DNA of 64,000 nt from Caulobacteraceae bacterium UBA3198 (GTDB lineage: Bacteria > Pseudomonadota > Alphaproteobacteria > Caulobacterales > Caulobacteraceae), in contig DEWY01000008.1 of assembly GCA_002363865.1 (NCBI GenBank), positions 44,666-108,665 of the forward strand, written 5' to 3'. The notes below the pieces were generated by a model. That model saw only the letters and a list, made by a program, of their open reading frames with translations. It did not search any database and was not told where the DNA came from. Positions 29,107 to 38,836 of the stretch are shown one piece after another. The position numbers were made by a program, and so were the translations under genes. Position 1 is the first letter of the stretch. Every line of letters starts with the position of its first letter.

Positions 29107-29147
29107 CCTCATCCTGAGGTGCGAGCGTAGGCGAGCCTCGAAGGACG
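29107..29147. repeat. Short intergenic hairpin repeat
   Basis: The sequence beginning CATCCTGAGGTGCGAGCG and ending CGAGCCTCGAAGGACG forms an imperfect stem between TCCTGAGG and CCTCGAAGGA. From general knowledge, elements of this form are common between genes in alphaproteobacteria. Only one copy is in this window. Confidence 0.55.
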
Positions 29148-29162
29148 CAAGGCCCCGCCGCC

Positions 29163-29765
29163 TCAAGCCGGGCGGCGGGCCCGCAGGGCCTGGGCGATGG
29201 TGCCGTCGTCCAGCCAGTCCAGTTCGCCGCCCACAGGCACGCCGCGGGCGATCATGGAGATGGTCACGCCGCAGGGCGCCAGGCGTTCGGCCAGATAGTG
29301 TGCCGTGGTCTGGCCATCCACCGTGGCCGGCAGGGCGAGGATCACCTCGGTCACCTCGGGCGCGCTGGCCCGGGCCACCAGCGAGCCCACCCGAAGGGCG
29401 TCGGGGCCGACCCCGTCGAGGGCTGACAGGAGGCCGCCCATGACGTGGTAGCGGCCCCGGAACGAACCGCCCCGCTCCATGGCCCAGAGCGCGCCGACCT
29501 CTTCCACCACGCAGATCATCCCTGAGTCCCGCTCGGGATCGGCGCAGACGGCGCAGGGGTCGCGGGTGTCCAGGGCGCCGCAGGTCGAACAGGTCTTCAC
29601 CCGCTCAGCCGCGTCGGCCAGGGCCTGGGCGAGCGGCGTCAGCAGCTGTTCGCGGCGCTTGAGCAGGGCCAGAGTCGCCCGCCTGGCCGAGCGCGGCCCC
29701 ATTCCGGGCAGCTTGGCCAGCAGCGCGATCAGGCGCTCGATCTCGGGTCCTGAGGATGCGGCCAA
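29163..29765 (-). CDS. recR: Recombination protein RecR
   Basis: Protein of 200 aa. A helix-hairpin-helix (LPGMGPRSARRATLALL, about 19-35) comes first, then a four-cysteine zinc finger (CSTCGALDTRDPCAVC), a Toprim domain with VVEEVGALWAMER, and a Walker-like C terminus. RecR works with RecFO in loading RecA at gaps. The likely start is TTG at 29765, since no ATG or GTG gives a full-length protein. It follows the ybaB gene by 10 bases in the conserved dnaX-ybaB-recR operon. Confidence 0.95.
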   Translation of the reverse strand: MAASSGPEIERLIALLAKLPGMGPRSARRATLALLKRREQLLTPLAQALADAAERVKTCSTCGALDTRDPCAVCADPERDSGMICVVEEVGALWAMERGGSFRGRYHVMGGLLSALDGVGPDALRVGSLVARASAPEVTEVILALPATVDGQTTAHYLAERLAPCGVTISMIARGVPVGGELDWLDDGTIAQALRARRPA

Positions 29766-29775
29766 GGGGCGGCGA

Positions 29776-30102
29776 TCAGAACTTGGGCATGCCGGGCAGG
29801 CCCATGCCGGCCAGGGGGCCGGCGGCCTCGCGCATCACCTCAGCCTGCATGGCGTCGAGCTTGCGCTTGGCGTCCGCATGGGCCGCCACCATCAGGTCCG
29901 AGAGCACCTCGCCTTCGCCGGGCGCCAGCAGGCTCTCATCCATGACCACGCCGGCCAGCTCGCCCGAGCCGCGCAGGGTCAGCTTGACCATGCCGCCACC
30001 CGACGTGCCCTCCACCGTGGTCTCGGCCAGTCGAGCCTGGGCGTCGGCGAGCTTCTGCTGCATGGCCTGGGCCTGCTTCATCAGGGCGCCAATATCCTTC
30101 AT
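29776..30102 (-). CDS. YbaB/EbfC family nucleoid-associated protein
   Basis: Protein of 108 aa with MKDIGALMKQAQAMQQKLAD at the N terminus and a TVEGTSGGGMVKLT core, the standard YbaB/EbfC form. These small homodimers bind DNA and coat the nucleoid. It lies between dnaX (5 bases upstream) and recR, a linkage kept across most bacteria. Confidence 0.95.
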   Translation of the reverse strand: MKDIGALMKQAQAMQQKLADAQARLAETTVEGTSGGGMVKLTLRGSGELAGVVMDESLLAPGEGEVLSDLMVAAHADAKRKLDAMQAEVMREAAGPLAGMGLPGMPKF

Positions 30103-30107
30103 GGGCT

Positions 30108-31898
<1,791 letters not shown>

Positions 31899-31917
31899 AG
31901 GGAGAATGTCAGAGGAA

Positions 31918-32023
31918 GCGGGTGGAGACCGGACGACGACCCGAAGCGAAACTCGTTACGGCTGCTTCCTTCCGGACCTGACCGGGTTGGCGAGGACTCC
32001 GCCCGTCGCCGATCTCCGCCCCC
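31918..32023 (-). ncRNA. ffs: Signal recognition particle RNA (4.5S, small bacterial type)
   Basis: On the minus strand the conserved apical domain reads GGTCAGGTCCGGAAGG followed by AAGCAGCC, the near-universal SRP RNA tetraloop and asymmetric-loop sequence that binds Ffh. The flanks pair as expected for helix 5: GGAGATCGG-CGACG (near 32005-32018) with CGTCGTCCGGTCTCC (near 31923-31937). Ends are set by the last pairing bases and are accurate to a few nucleotides. It lies just upstream of dnaX on the same strand, a common alphaproteobacterial arrangement. Confidence 0.93.
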
Positions 32024-32078
32024 AATATCGCGATCGAAAGAGGTGCGCGCAAGCTCGGGCGCAGATAGAACGCAAATC

Positions 32079-33005
32079 ATGCCCCTGACCGCCTTCCAGA
32101 ACACCTTCGCCGGCAACCCCCTCGACCGCTGCAGCGAGCGCCGCGGCGACACCGCCTGGCTGGGCGAGATGCAGACCTCGCCCGACTCCCTGACCATCGT
32201 CCTGTGGAACGGCAAGCCGCTGATCGAGAAATCCCCTGAGGGCGGGGTGCAGCTGGCCTATCTGCCGGCCACCATGTCCGACGAGCTGGCCGGCGGGATC
32301 GAGCGGCTGCTGTTCATGGGGCTGTGGAAGGAGACCGCAGTCTTCGCCGTCGACATCGAAGGGGGCCTGGACCCCGCCGAAGGGACGCTCCAGGGCCTGG
32401 GCGCGTTCGAGGACCTGCGGGCCATGGCCCTGCGCCTGCCGGGGGCGGAAGCCGCCATGGCGGCTACGGCCAAATCCATGTTCGAGTGGCGCCGCCGCCA
32501 CCGCCATTGCGCGGCCTGCGGCGAGCCCAGCGTCGTCGTCGACGGAGGCTGGAAGCGCCAGTGCCCCACCTGCAAGGCCGAGCACTTCCCCCGCACCGAC
32601 CCCGTGGTGATCATGCTGCCCTATCTCGGCGACCGGTGCATGATGGGCCGCCAGGAGGCCTGGCCGCCGGGCATGTTCTCCGCCCTGGCCGGCTTCGTGG
32701 AGCCCGGCGAGAGCATCGAGGAAGCCTGCGCCCGGGAGCTGGCCGAAGAGGCCGCTCTCAAGGCCGTCAAGGTCCGCTACCACTCCACCCAGCCCTGGCC
32801 CTACCCGTCTTCCCTGATGATCGGCCTGATCGCCGAGGTGGAGGACGACCAGGCCGCGCCTGACCAGACCGAGCTGTCGGAGGTCCGCTGGTTCACCCGC
32901 GATGAGGCCCGCGACCTGCTGGCCGGCAAGATCGAGGGCGTCTTCGCCCCTGGCCCGCTCGCCATCGCCCACCAGCTGCTGAAGGCCTGGGTCGAGGAAG
33001 GCTGA
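32079..33005 (+). CDS. nudC: NAD(+) diphosphatase (NADH pyrophosphatase)
   Basis: Protein of 308 aa from ATG 32079. It has a four-cysteine zinc ribbon (HCAACGE and QCPTCKAE, about 144-166), a Nudix box (GFVEPGESIEEACARELAEE) and the NudC-specific motif TQPWPYPSS just after it. The enzyme cleaves NAD(H) to NMN(H) and AMP, and in E. coli also removes NAD caps from RNA. The last Gly of the Nudix box is Ala here. The frame is open far upstream, but that DNA belongs to dnaX and ffs on the other strand. Confidence 0.94.
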   Translation: MPLTAFQNTFAGNPLDRCSERRGDTAWLGEMQTSPDSLTIVLWNGKPLIEKSPEGGVQLAYLPATMSDELAGGIERLLFMGLWKETAVFAVDIEGGLDPAEGTLQGLGAFEDLRAMALRLPGAEAAMAATAKSMFEWRRRHRHCAACGEPSVVVDGGWKRQCPTCKAEHFPRTDPVVIMLPYLGDRCMMGRQEAWPPGMFSALAGFVEPGESIEEACARELAEEAALKAVKVRYHSTQPWPYPSSLMIGLIAEVEDDQAAPDQTELSEVRWFTRDEARDLLAGKIEGVFAPGPLAIAHQLLKAWVEEG

Positions 33006-33033
33006 TGGTTCTGGCGCCCGCGGCGCCTTCTCC

Positions 33034-33124
33034 GCCGTCATGGTCGGGCTTGACCCGACCATCCATGAACACCGGGGCTGGCCAAGTGTGCATGGACCTT
33101 CGGGTCAAGCCCGAAGGTGACGGC
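33034..33124. repeat. Cloverleaf intergenic palindromic element, copy 2
   Basis: An outer GCCGTC/GACGGC clamp encloses three hairpins: 33040-33062 (9-bp stem ATGGTCGGG, loop CTTGA), 33063-33095 (10-bp stem with one mismatch, CCATGAACAC with GTGTGCATGG, 13-base loop) and 33096-33118 (9-bp stem ACCTTCGGG, loop TCAAG). The first and third loops are again complementary. It lies between the convergent ends of nudC and pheA, where it could act as a two-way terminator. Confidence 0.8.
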
Positions 33125-33158
33125 TTTGGAAAAGCCACGGGTCAGTAAGAACGCCTCC

Positions 33159-34004
33159 TCAGGCCCGGGCGCGGAAGGGGTCGGCCGGATAGACGCCGAG
33201 GATCTCGAAACGCTCGGAGAAGAACTGCAGCTCTTCCAGGGCCAGCGCCAGGCCCCGGTCCTCAGGCCGCCCGTCCACCTCGGCGTAGAAGAAGGTCGCC
33301 GTCCAGGCGCCGTCCTCCATGTAGCTTTCCAGCTTGGTCATGTTGACGCCGTTGGTGGCGAAGCCCCCCAGCGCCTTGTAGAGGGCGGCCGGCAGGTTGC
33401 GCACCCGGAAGACGAAGCTGGTGATGCAGGGGCTGGTGAAGGGCGGCGGCTCGGGCTCGCTCTGGGCGGTCATCACCAGGAAGCGGGTGGTGTTGTGCCG
33501 CTCATCCTCGATGTCCCGCAGCAGGATCTCCAGCCCGTAGATCTCGGCCGCCAGGGCCGGCGAGATGGCCGCCCGGGTCCGGTCCGGGGTCTGGGCCAGC
33601 ATGCGCGCGGCGCCGGCGGTGTCGCCAACCGTTTCGGCCTTCAGGCCCAGGCGCTTGACCGTCTTGCGGCACTGGCTGATGGCGATGGCCATGGACTGGA
33701 CGGTGGTGACCTCCTCCAGCTTCACGCCGGGATTGACCATCAGCTGGAAGCGGATCGGCTTGAACTTCTCGCCGATGATCTTCAGGCCGGAATTGGGCAG
33801 CAGGTGATGCACGTCGGCCACCCGGCCGGCGATGGAGTTCTCCACCGGGATCATGCCCAGCTGGCAGTCGCCGGTCTTGATGGCCTCGAAGGCCTCATCA
33901 AAGGTCGGATGGGGGACGGGCTCATAGTCCGGGAAGTAGGCGGCGCAGGCCTCATGGCTGTTGGCGCCCAGTTCGCCCTGGAAGGCGATACGTCCCTGGC
34001 TCAT
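33159..34004 (-). CDS. pheA: Prephenate dehydratase
   Basis: Protein of 281 aa. The catalytic domain (about 5-180) begins IAFQGELGANSHEACAAYFP and ends with the NTTRFLVM motif (about 167-174), whose Thr-Arg-Phe is essential in the family. A C-terminal ACT domain (about 195-275, with LESYMEDGAW) provides phenylalanine feedback. No chorismate mutase domain is fused. It makes phenylpyruvate for phenylalanine synthesis. Its start overlaps the kdsB stop by 4 bases. Confidence 0.95.
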   Translation of the reverse strand: MSQGRIAFQGELGANSHEACAAYFPDYEPVPHPTFDEAFEAIKTGDCQLGMIPVENSIAGRVADVHHLLPNSGLKIIGEKFKPIRFQLMVNPGVKLEEVTTVQSMAIAISQCRKTVKRLGLKAETVGDTAGAARMLAQTPDRTRAAISPALAAEIYGLEILLRDIEDERHNTTRFLVMTAQSEPEPPPFTSPCITSFVFRVRNLPAALYKALGGFATNGVNMTKLESYMEDGAWTATFFYAEVDGRPEDRGLALALEELQFFSERFEILGVYPADPFRARA

Positions 34005-34750
34005 CGAAGTCCCTCAGTCATGGCCCGGGCGTGGGCCCGGGCGCGTTCCAGATCGGCGGGGTTGTCCACCGAGATCGGCGCCGCATCGATCACCGCGGCC
34101 CAGATGGTCATGCCCAGCTCAAGGGCGCGCAGCTGCTCCAGCCGCTCCCGCTGCTCCAGGGGCGAGGGCGCAGCGGCGGTGAAGCGCACCAGCGCCTCGC
34201 GCCGGTAGCCATAGACCCCATGATGCAGCCAGACCGGCCCGTCCCCATAGAGGGTCGAGCGGGTGAAATAGAGGGCACGGCCCCGACGCCCGCCCGGCGC
34301 CATGGCCAGCACCGCCTTGGGTATGTCGGGGTTCGAACGCTCGGCGATGTCGCTGTCGGCCACCACGATGGTGGAGATATCGCAGCCGGGCTCGCGGGCC
34401 AGCAGGTCGGCGCAGTCGGCCACTACCTGGGGCGCGACGAAGGGAATGTCGCCCTGCAGATTGATCACCACGTCGTGTCGCCCCTGCGGGTCCAGCACCT
34501 CCAGCGCCCGCAGGATCCGGTCCGAGCCCGAGGGCAGGTCGGGGTCTGTCAGCACCGCCCGGCCGCCGGCCGCTTCCACCGCCGCGACGATCTCCGGGTC
34601 GCCCGCCGCCACGGCCACCGGGCCGATTCCGGCGGCCTGCGCCTGGCGCAGGACCCGGACGATCATCGGCGCGCCCTCGATGTCGGCCAGGGGCTTGCCG
34701 GGCAGACGGGTGGCGGCCATGCGGGCGGGAATGAGGACGATCGGCGTCAT
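34001..34750 (-). CDS. kdsB: 3-deoxy-manno-octulosonate cytidylyltransferase
   Basis: Protein of 249 aa from the ATG ending at 34750, with MTPIVLIPARMAATRLPGKP matching the KdsB N terminus and nucleotide-binding loop. Further motifs are NLQGDIPF and the late NPADLERARA. It activates Kdo with CTP for lipopolysaccharide inner-core synthesis. It is first in a two-gene unit with pheA (4-base overlap), an association common in alphaproteobacteria without obvious metabolic logic. Confidence 0.96.
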   Translation of the reverse strand: MTPIVLIPARMAATRLPGKPLADIEGAPMIVRVLRQAQAAGIGPVAVAAGDPEIVAAVEAAGGRAVLTDPDLPSGSDRILRALEVLDPQGRHDVVINLQGDIPFVAPQVVADCADLLAREPGCDISTIVVADSDIAERSNPDIPKAVLAMAPGGRRGRALYFTRSTLYGDGPVWLHHGVYGYRREALVRFTAAAPSPLEQRERLEQLRALELGMTIWAAVIDAAPISVDNPADLERARAHARAMTEGLR

Positions 34751-34919
34751 GATTCGATGGAAGCCTGTGGGCGGCGGCGCTTGCAGGGGGGAGCGACCAA
34801 CTGGCCGGTTGCACGAGCGCCGGTAGCGTGTAAGAGACGCGGGCGCAATAAGGGGCGGGAGATTCCCGCGCGTATGCCGGTTTCGACGACCGGCCTGAGA
34901 AAGGGCCGAATCTAAGACT

Positions 34920-35579
34920 ATGAGCGACCTTACGTTCAACAAGGTCGCCGGCGCTGTGCTGGCGACGGGCTTGGCGGTAGTTGGCCTTCGTGAAGCCTCC
35001 GCCATCGTCTTCGCCCCTCACGCTCCCGAAACTCCGGGCTATGCGATCGCGATCCCCGAGACCACGGGCGGCGCCGCGCCGGCTGAAGCCCCCATCGACT
35101 GGGGCACGGTCCTGCCGATCGCCGATGTGGCGGCCGGCGAGGCCAGCTTCGCCAAGTGCGTGAGCTGCCACACCATCGCCCAGGGCGGCGCCAACGGCAC
35201 CGGCCCCAACCTGTTCGGCGTCGTCGGCGCGCGTCCGGCGGCCCATGCCGGCTATTCCTATTCGAGCGCCTTCAACGACTTCTCCGCGGCCAACCCGGTG
35301 TGGACGCACGAAGAGATCGGCCACTTCCTTGAAGCGCCGCAGCGTTACATCAACGGCACCAAGATGACCTTCGTCGGCCTGAAGCGCCGCGAAGAGCTGA
35401 TCAATGTGGTGGCCTATCTGCATTCCATGGGCGGCTCCATCCCCTTCCCTGAGCCCGCGCCTGTCGCCGAACCGGCGCCGGAAGCCGAGGCTGTCGAGGG
35501 CGAGGAAGCTCCCGCCGCCGAGGGCGAGGCTCCGGCTGAAGCGCCGGCCGCCGAGGCCGAGGCGCCCGCCGCCACCTGA
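34920..35579 (+). CDS. Membrane-anchored class I cytochrome c (CycM-like)
   Basis: Protein of 219 aa. An uncleaved N-terminal signal anchor (about 8-30) is followed by a single c-type heme domain with heme-binding CVSCH (Cys80, Cys83, His84) and axial Met near 149 in NGTKMTF. The domain resembles membrane-bound c552/CycM, which passes electrons from the bc1 complex to terminal oxidase. The last 45 or so residues are an Ala/Pro/Glu-rich acidic tail of unknown purpose. It is divergent from kdsB and ends at a strong terminator. Confidence 0.92.
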   Translation: MSDLTFNKVAGAVLATGLAVVGLREASAIVFAPHAPETPGYAIAIPETTGGAAPAEAPIDWGTVLPIADVAAGEASFAKCVSCHTIAQGGANGTGPNLFGVVGARPAAHAGYSYSSAFNDFSAANPVWTHEEIGHFLEAPQRYINGTKMTFVGLKRREELINVVAYLHSMGGSIPFPEPAPVAEPAPEAEAVEGEEAPAAEGEAPAEAPAAEAEAPAAT

Positions 35580-35603
35580 GCGGACGTATAGCCACACAAG
35601 ATC

Positions 35604-35632
35604 AAGCCCGGCTCACGCCGGGCTTTTTCTTT
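35604..35632 (+). terminator. Rho-independent terminator of the cytochrome c gene
   Basis: The 9-bp stem AAGCCCGGC/GCCGGGCTT with a TCAC loop is followed by TTTCTTT, 25 bases after the cytochrome stop codon. Confidence 0.9.
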
Positions 35633-35655
35633 GGCCGAGACACCTGCTCGTAAAC

Positions 35656-36492
35656 TCAGGGCCGCCGGTAGCTGGTGGGCTCGCCCGACCCGGCGGCCTC
35701 GATCCGGGCGATGGCGGTGTTCAGCGGCTCCACCGCCACGGCCATGTGATGGGCGTTGGCGTGGATGATGGTCTCGGCGTCCAGCATCATCGCCACATGG
35801 CCCTTCCAGAACACCAGGTCGCCCCGGCGCAGGGCGGACGGGTCGGCGTCCTGGAAGAAGGCCGCCTCCTGCTGGTCGGTGTCGCGCGGACAGGTCCGGC
35901 CGCAGGCCAGCAGGGCCTGCATCACCAGACCGGAACAGTCGAGGCCCAGGCTCTCGCGCCCGCCCCACAGATAGGGCGTTCCCAGGTGCTGTTCGGCCAC
36001 GCCCGCCGGATCGAGGGCGAAGTCCAGGCCGACGGGCGCCAGGTGACGGTCCACGAACCAGGCCCCGCCGGCGTCGCGGACGAAGCGACCCTCGACCTCC
36101 ACGGCGCTGACCAGCGCGTTGAGGCTATAGGGCCCAAGGGCCGGCGCCTTGATGCTGGGGCGTTCAAACCCATAGGTCCGCAGGGCTGCGACCCGGTGGG
36201 TGGGCGTGGTTGGTTCGCCCAGGGCCTCCAGGGCGACAAAGCCCACATAGCCGTCCCGGCGCGCCTGGCCCCAGGCGAAGCCGTCGGCCTCCTCCAGCAC
36301 GTCGAAGATCTCCCCCAGCAGCAGCTGATCGGCCTGCTCGGCCCCTGGCGACGGCGCGGTGCGGATCGCCGCGGCGGCCAGGCGGCAGGCCCGGGGCGCC
36401 GTCGGCGCGTAACGGGCGGCGGGCGCCACGCCTTCGAGTCCGGCCGCGGCCAGGTCAGGACGGGCGAGCGTCAGGCGGGGATCGCGGCTCAC
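35656..36492 (-). CDS. NlpC/P60 (C40) family cell-wall hydrolase
   Basis: Protein of 278 aa from a GTG at 36490-36492 that overlaps the aminopeptidase stop (GTGA). SH3-like segments come first (about 35-140), then the C40 catalytic domain with LDCSGLV (Cys near 186), WKGHVAMML and the His-containing HANAH. These enzymes cut D-Glu/DAP peptide bonds in peptidoglycan fragments. No signal peptide is visible, so it may act on recycled muropeptides in the cytoplasm, which fits its coupling to an aminopeptidase. An upstream extension of the frame exists but overlaps the aminopeptidase coding region. Confidence 0.88.
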   Translation of the reverse strand: MSRDPRLTLARPDLAAAGLEGVAPAARYAPTAPRACRLAAAAIRTAPSPGAEQADQLLLGEIFDVLEEADGFAWGQARRDGYVGFVALEALGEPTTPTHRVAALRTYGFERPSIKAPALGPYSLNALVSAVEVEGRFVRDAGGAWFVDRHLAPVGLDFALDPAGVAEQHLGTPYLWGGRESLGLDCSGLVMQALLACGRTCPRDTDQQEAAFFQDADPSALRRGDLVFWKGHVAMMLDAETIIHANAHHMAVAVEPLNTAIARIEAAGSGEPTSYRRP

Positions 36493-37865
36493 CCGTAGCG
36501 GTCCTGCAGCAGGCGGAAGAGGGCGCGGATGGCCATCACCTCGCCGCCGGCGGGGTAGCCGGGCCGCCCCTTCGGATTCCAGGCGAAGATGTCCAGATGG
36601 ACCCAGGCGCCCTCCGGGGCGAACCGCTGCAGGAACAGGCCCGCGGTCACCGCGCCGGCCTGGGCCCAGGCGTCGGGATCGTTCTTCAGATCGGCGACAT
36701 CGCTTTCCAGGGCCTCGGCATAGCCCTTCCACAGGGGCAGACGCCACAGGGGGTCCTCCACCGCCTCGGACGCCGCCATGATCGCCGCGGCCAGTTCCTC
36801 GTCATCGGTCATGAAGGGCGGCAGCTGCGGGCCCAGCGCCACCCGGGCCGCGCCCGTCAGGGTGGCCAGATCAAGAGTCAGGTCCGGGGAGAATTCGGCG
36901 GCCCTTGTCAGGGCGTCGGCCAGGATCAGCCGCCCCTCGGCGTCGGTGTTACCCACCTCGATGGTCAGGCCCTTGCGGGAATCGAGCACATCGCCCGGCC
37001 GCATGGCGTCGCCGGAAATGGCGTTCTCCACCGTGGGCGTCAGCACCAGCAGGCGCACGGGCAGGCCTGCGGCCATGACCATCCGCGCCAGGGCCAGGGC
37101 GTGGGCGGCCCCGCCCATGTCCTTCTTCATCAGCCGCATGCCGGCCGAGGGCTTGATGTCCAGGCCGCCGGTGTCGAACACCACGCCCTTCCCGATGATC
37201 GCCACCACGGGGTCGCCCTCCCGGCCCCAGGTCATCTCGATCATGCGGGGCTCACGGCCAGGCGCCGCGGCGCGGCCCACCGCATGGACGGCGGGATAGT
37301 TGGCCTCCAGCAGACCCTCGCCGGTGACCACGGTGATCGCCGCCCCATGCTGTTCGGCGATCTCCCGGGCGATGGTCTCGATCTGCAGCGGGCCCATGTC
37401 GTTGGGTGGAGTGTTGACCATGTCCCGGGCCAGCGCGCAGGCGTGCGCCATGGCGCGGACGGCGGCCACATCGGCGCCCCGGGCCAGCAGGCGCGGGCGC
37501 TCATCGGGCTTCTTCTTGTAGCGGTCGAACCGGTAGCTCCCGAGGGCGAAGGCCAGGGCGGCCTCGTCCTCGGTGATGTCCTCGGGCTTGCGGACGATCT
37601 CGTAGGTCCCCCGGGGCAGCTTGGCCGCCAGGGCGCGCACCGCCGAACCCCGCCCCTGACCAAGGCCGTACAGCACCTGTTCGACGCCGCCGCGGGCGTC
37701 GGGGACCAGCAGGATCTGACCGGTCTTGCCCTTGAACTCCTGCTGCGCCGCCAGCCCCTGCCCCTGCTGGCCCAGGGCGCCGAGGGCTGACTCCACATCA
37801 GCCTCCCGCAGAAGGCGGACGGGGACGATGACGCCCTCTGCGGCGTCCAGGATCAGGTCGGACAT
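36489..37865 (-). CDS. Leucyl aminopeptidase family protein (M17)
   Basis: Protein of 458 aa. The di-metal and catalytic residues lie in IIGKGVVFDTGGLDIKPS and in the family signature NTDAEGRLILADAL, with a catalytic Lys before KKDMGG. The N-terminal domain is divergent. M17 enzymes remove N-terminal residues from peptides and often form hexamers. It is coupled by a 4-base overlap to the NlpC/P60 gene, which suggests a joint peptide or muropeptide breakdown role (inferred). Confidence 0.92.
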   Translation of the reverse strand: MSDLILDAAEGVIVPVRLLREADVESALGALGQQGQGLAAQQEFKGKTGQILLVPDARGGVEQVLYGLGQGRGSAVRALAAKLPRGTYEIVRKPEDITEDEAALAFALGSYRFDRYKKKPDERPRLLARGADVAAVRAMAHACALARDMVNTPPNDMGPLQIETIAREIAEQHGAAITVVTGEGLLEANYPAVHAVGRAAAPGREPRMIEMTWGREGDPVVAIIGKGVVFDTGGLDIKPSAGMRLMKKDMGGAAHALALARMVMAAGLPVRLLVLTPTVENAISGDAMRPGDVLDSRKGLTIEVGNTDAEGRLILADALTRAAEFSPDLTLDLATLTGAARVALGPQLPPFMTDDEELAAAIMAASEAVEDPLWRLPLWKGYAEALESDVADLKNDPDAWAQAGAVTAGLFLQRFAPEGAWVHLDIFAWNPKGRPGYPAGGEVMAIRALFRLLQDRYG

Positions 37866-37889
37866 GGCGGCTGGCCCTTCGGCTTATGC

Positions 37890-37904
37890 TTAACGCTTCC
37901 TTTA
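37890..37904. promoter_or_regulatory. CtrA-like box before the TPR gene
   Basis: TTAA-CGCTTCC-TTTA matches seven of the eight conserved bases of TTAA-N7-TTAA, about 48 bases before the TPR gene start. It is one of four such boxes around the pilus locus. Confidence 0.35.
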
Positions 37905-37952
37905 AGGCGCACGGTCCAGTCTGGCCGGAACCCACGGAGGCTACCCTTGGTC

Positions 37953-38804
37953 ATGTGTCGCATGTCGGCCCTCGCCGCAACCGCCCTCGCGCTCAGCCTG
38001 GCCAGCGCTTCCCCGGTGGCGGCCTTCTCCTTCGGCGGCCGGGCCAAGGCGCCGGAGCCCCCGGCGACGACAGCTGAGGCGACGCCGCCCGCCCCTGAAG
38101 CCGCCAGGAAGGCCTCGGCCCAGGCGCGAGCCCTGGCCGCCGGTCTCGACCCCCTGGCCCGTGCAGCCTTCTGGGCTCGGGAGTCCAACATCGATCCCAC
38201 GGATTTGGAGGCGGGCCTCGGCCTGGCCCGCGCCCTGCGGAGCCTTGGCCAGACGCAGGAGGCCGCCGCCGCCGTCCAGCGGCTGGCGGTCCTGGCGCCG
38301 GACAATGTCGAGGTGCTGCTCGAGCTGACCCGCGCCCACCTGGCCCGGGGCGAGGGCTTCTACGGGGTGGCCCCGGCCGTGCAGGCTCAGACGCTTGCGC
38401 CCGGCGACTGGCGCGCCCCCTTCCTGCTGGCCATGGCCTATGAGCAGGCCCAGCGCGACGCCGAAGCCCTGGCCGCCCACCGCCGGGCCGTTCAGCTGGC
38501 GCCGGACAATCCCGCGGTGCTGTCCAACCTGGCCATGTTCCAGGCCGCCCGCGGCCAGGCCGCCGAGGCCGAGGCCCTGCTGCGCCAGGCCGCCGCCCTG
38601 CCCGGCGCCACGGCGGTCACCCGCCAGAACCTGGCCCTGATCCTTGGGCTGCAGGGCCGCATGGCCGAGGCCGAGGCCCTGGCTCGCCAGGACCTGCCGC
38701 CGCAGCTGGTGGCCAACAACCTCGCCTATCTGAGAAGCGCCAGTCAGACCGCTGCAACGGGCGGATCAGGACGGTCCTGGGAGTCGGTGGGTTCGGTCCA
38801 GTAG
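37953..38804 (+). CDS. TPR-repeat pilus-associated protein (TadD-like)
   Basis: Protein of about 283 aa with an N-terminal signal sequence (ALAATALALSLASASPVAAF). Tandem tetratricopeptide units follow, for example LEAGLGLARALRSLGQTQEA, then NVEVLLELTRAHLARGEGFY and NPAVLSNLAMFQAARGQAAE. In Tad loci a TPR lipoprotein (TadD) helps secretin assembly, and the position next to tadC suggests that role, though no lipobox Cys is evident. A GGAGG ribosome site at 37936-37940 suits a TTG at 37947 (6-base spacing) about as well as the ATG at 37953. It converges on tadC. Confidence 0.75.
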   Translation: MCRMSALAATALALSLASASPVAAFSFGGRAKAPEPPATTAEATPPAPEAARKASAQARALAAGLDPLARAAFWARESNIDPTDLEAGLGLARALRSLGQTQEAAAAVQRLAVLAPDNVEVLLELTRAHLARGEGFYGVAPAVQAQTLAPGDWRAPFLLAMAYEQAQRDAEALAAHRRAVQLAPDNPAVLSNLAMFQAARGQAAEAEALLRQAAALPGATAVTRQNLALILGLQGRMAEAEALARQDLPPQLVANNLAYLRSASQTAATGGSGRSWESVGSVQ

Positions 38805-38836
38805 GACTTCGGCCGACGCCACCCTCGGCGGCGACC

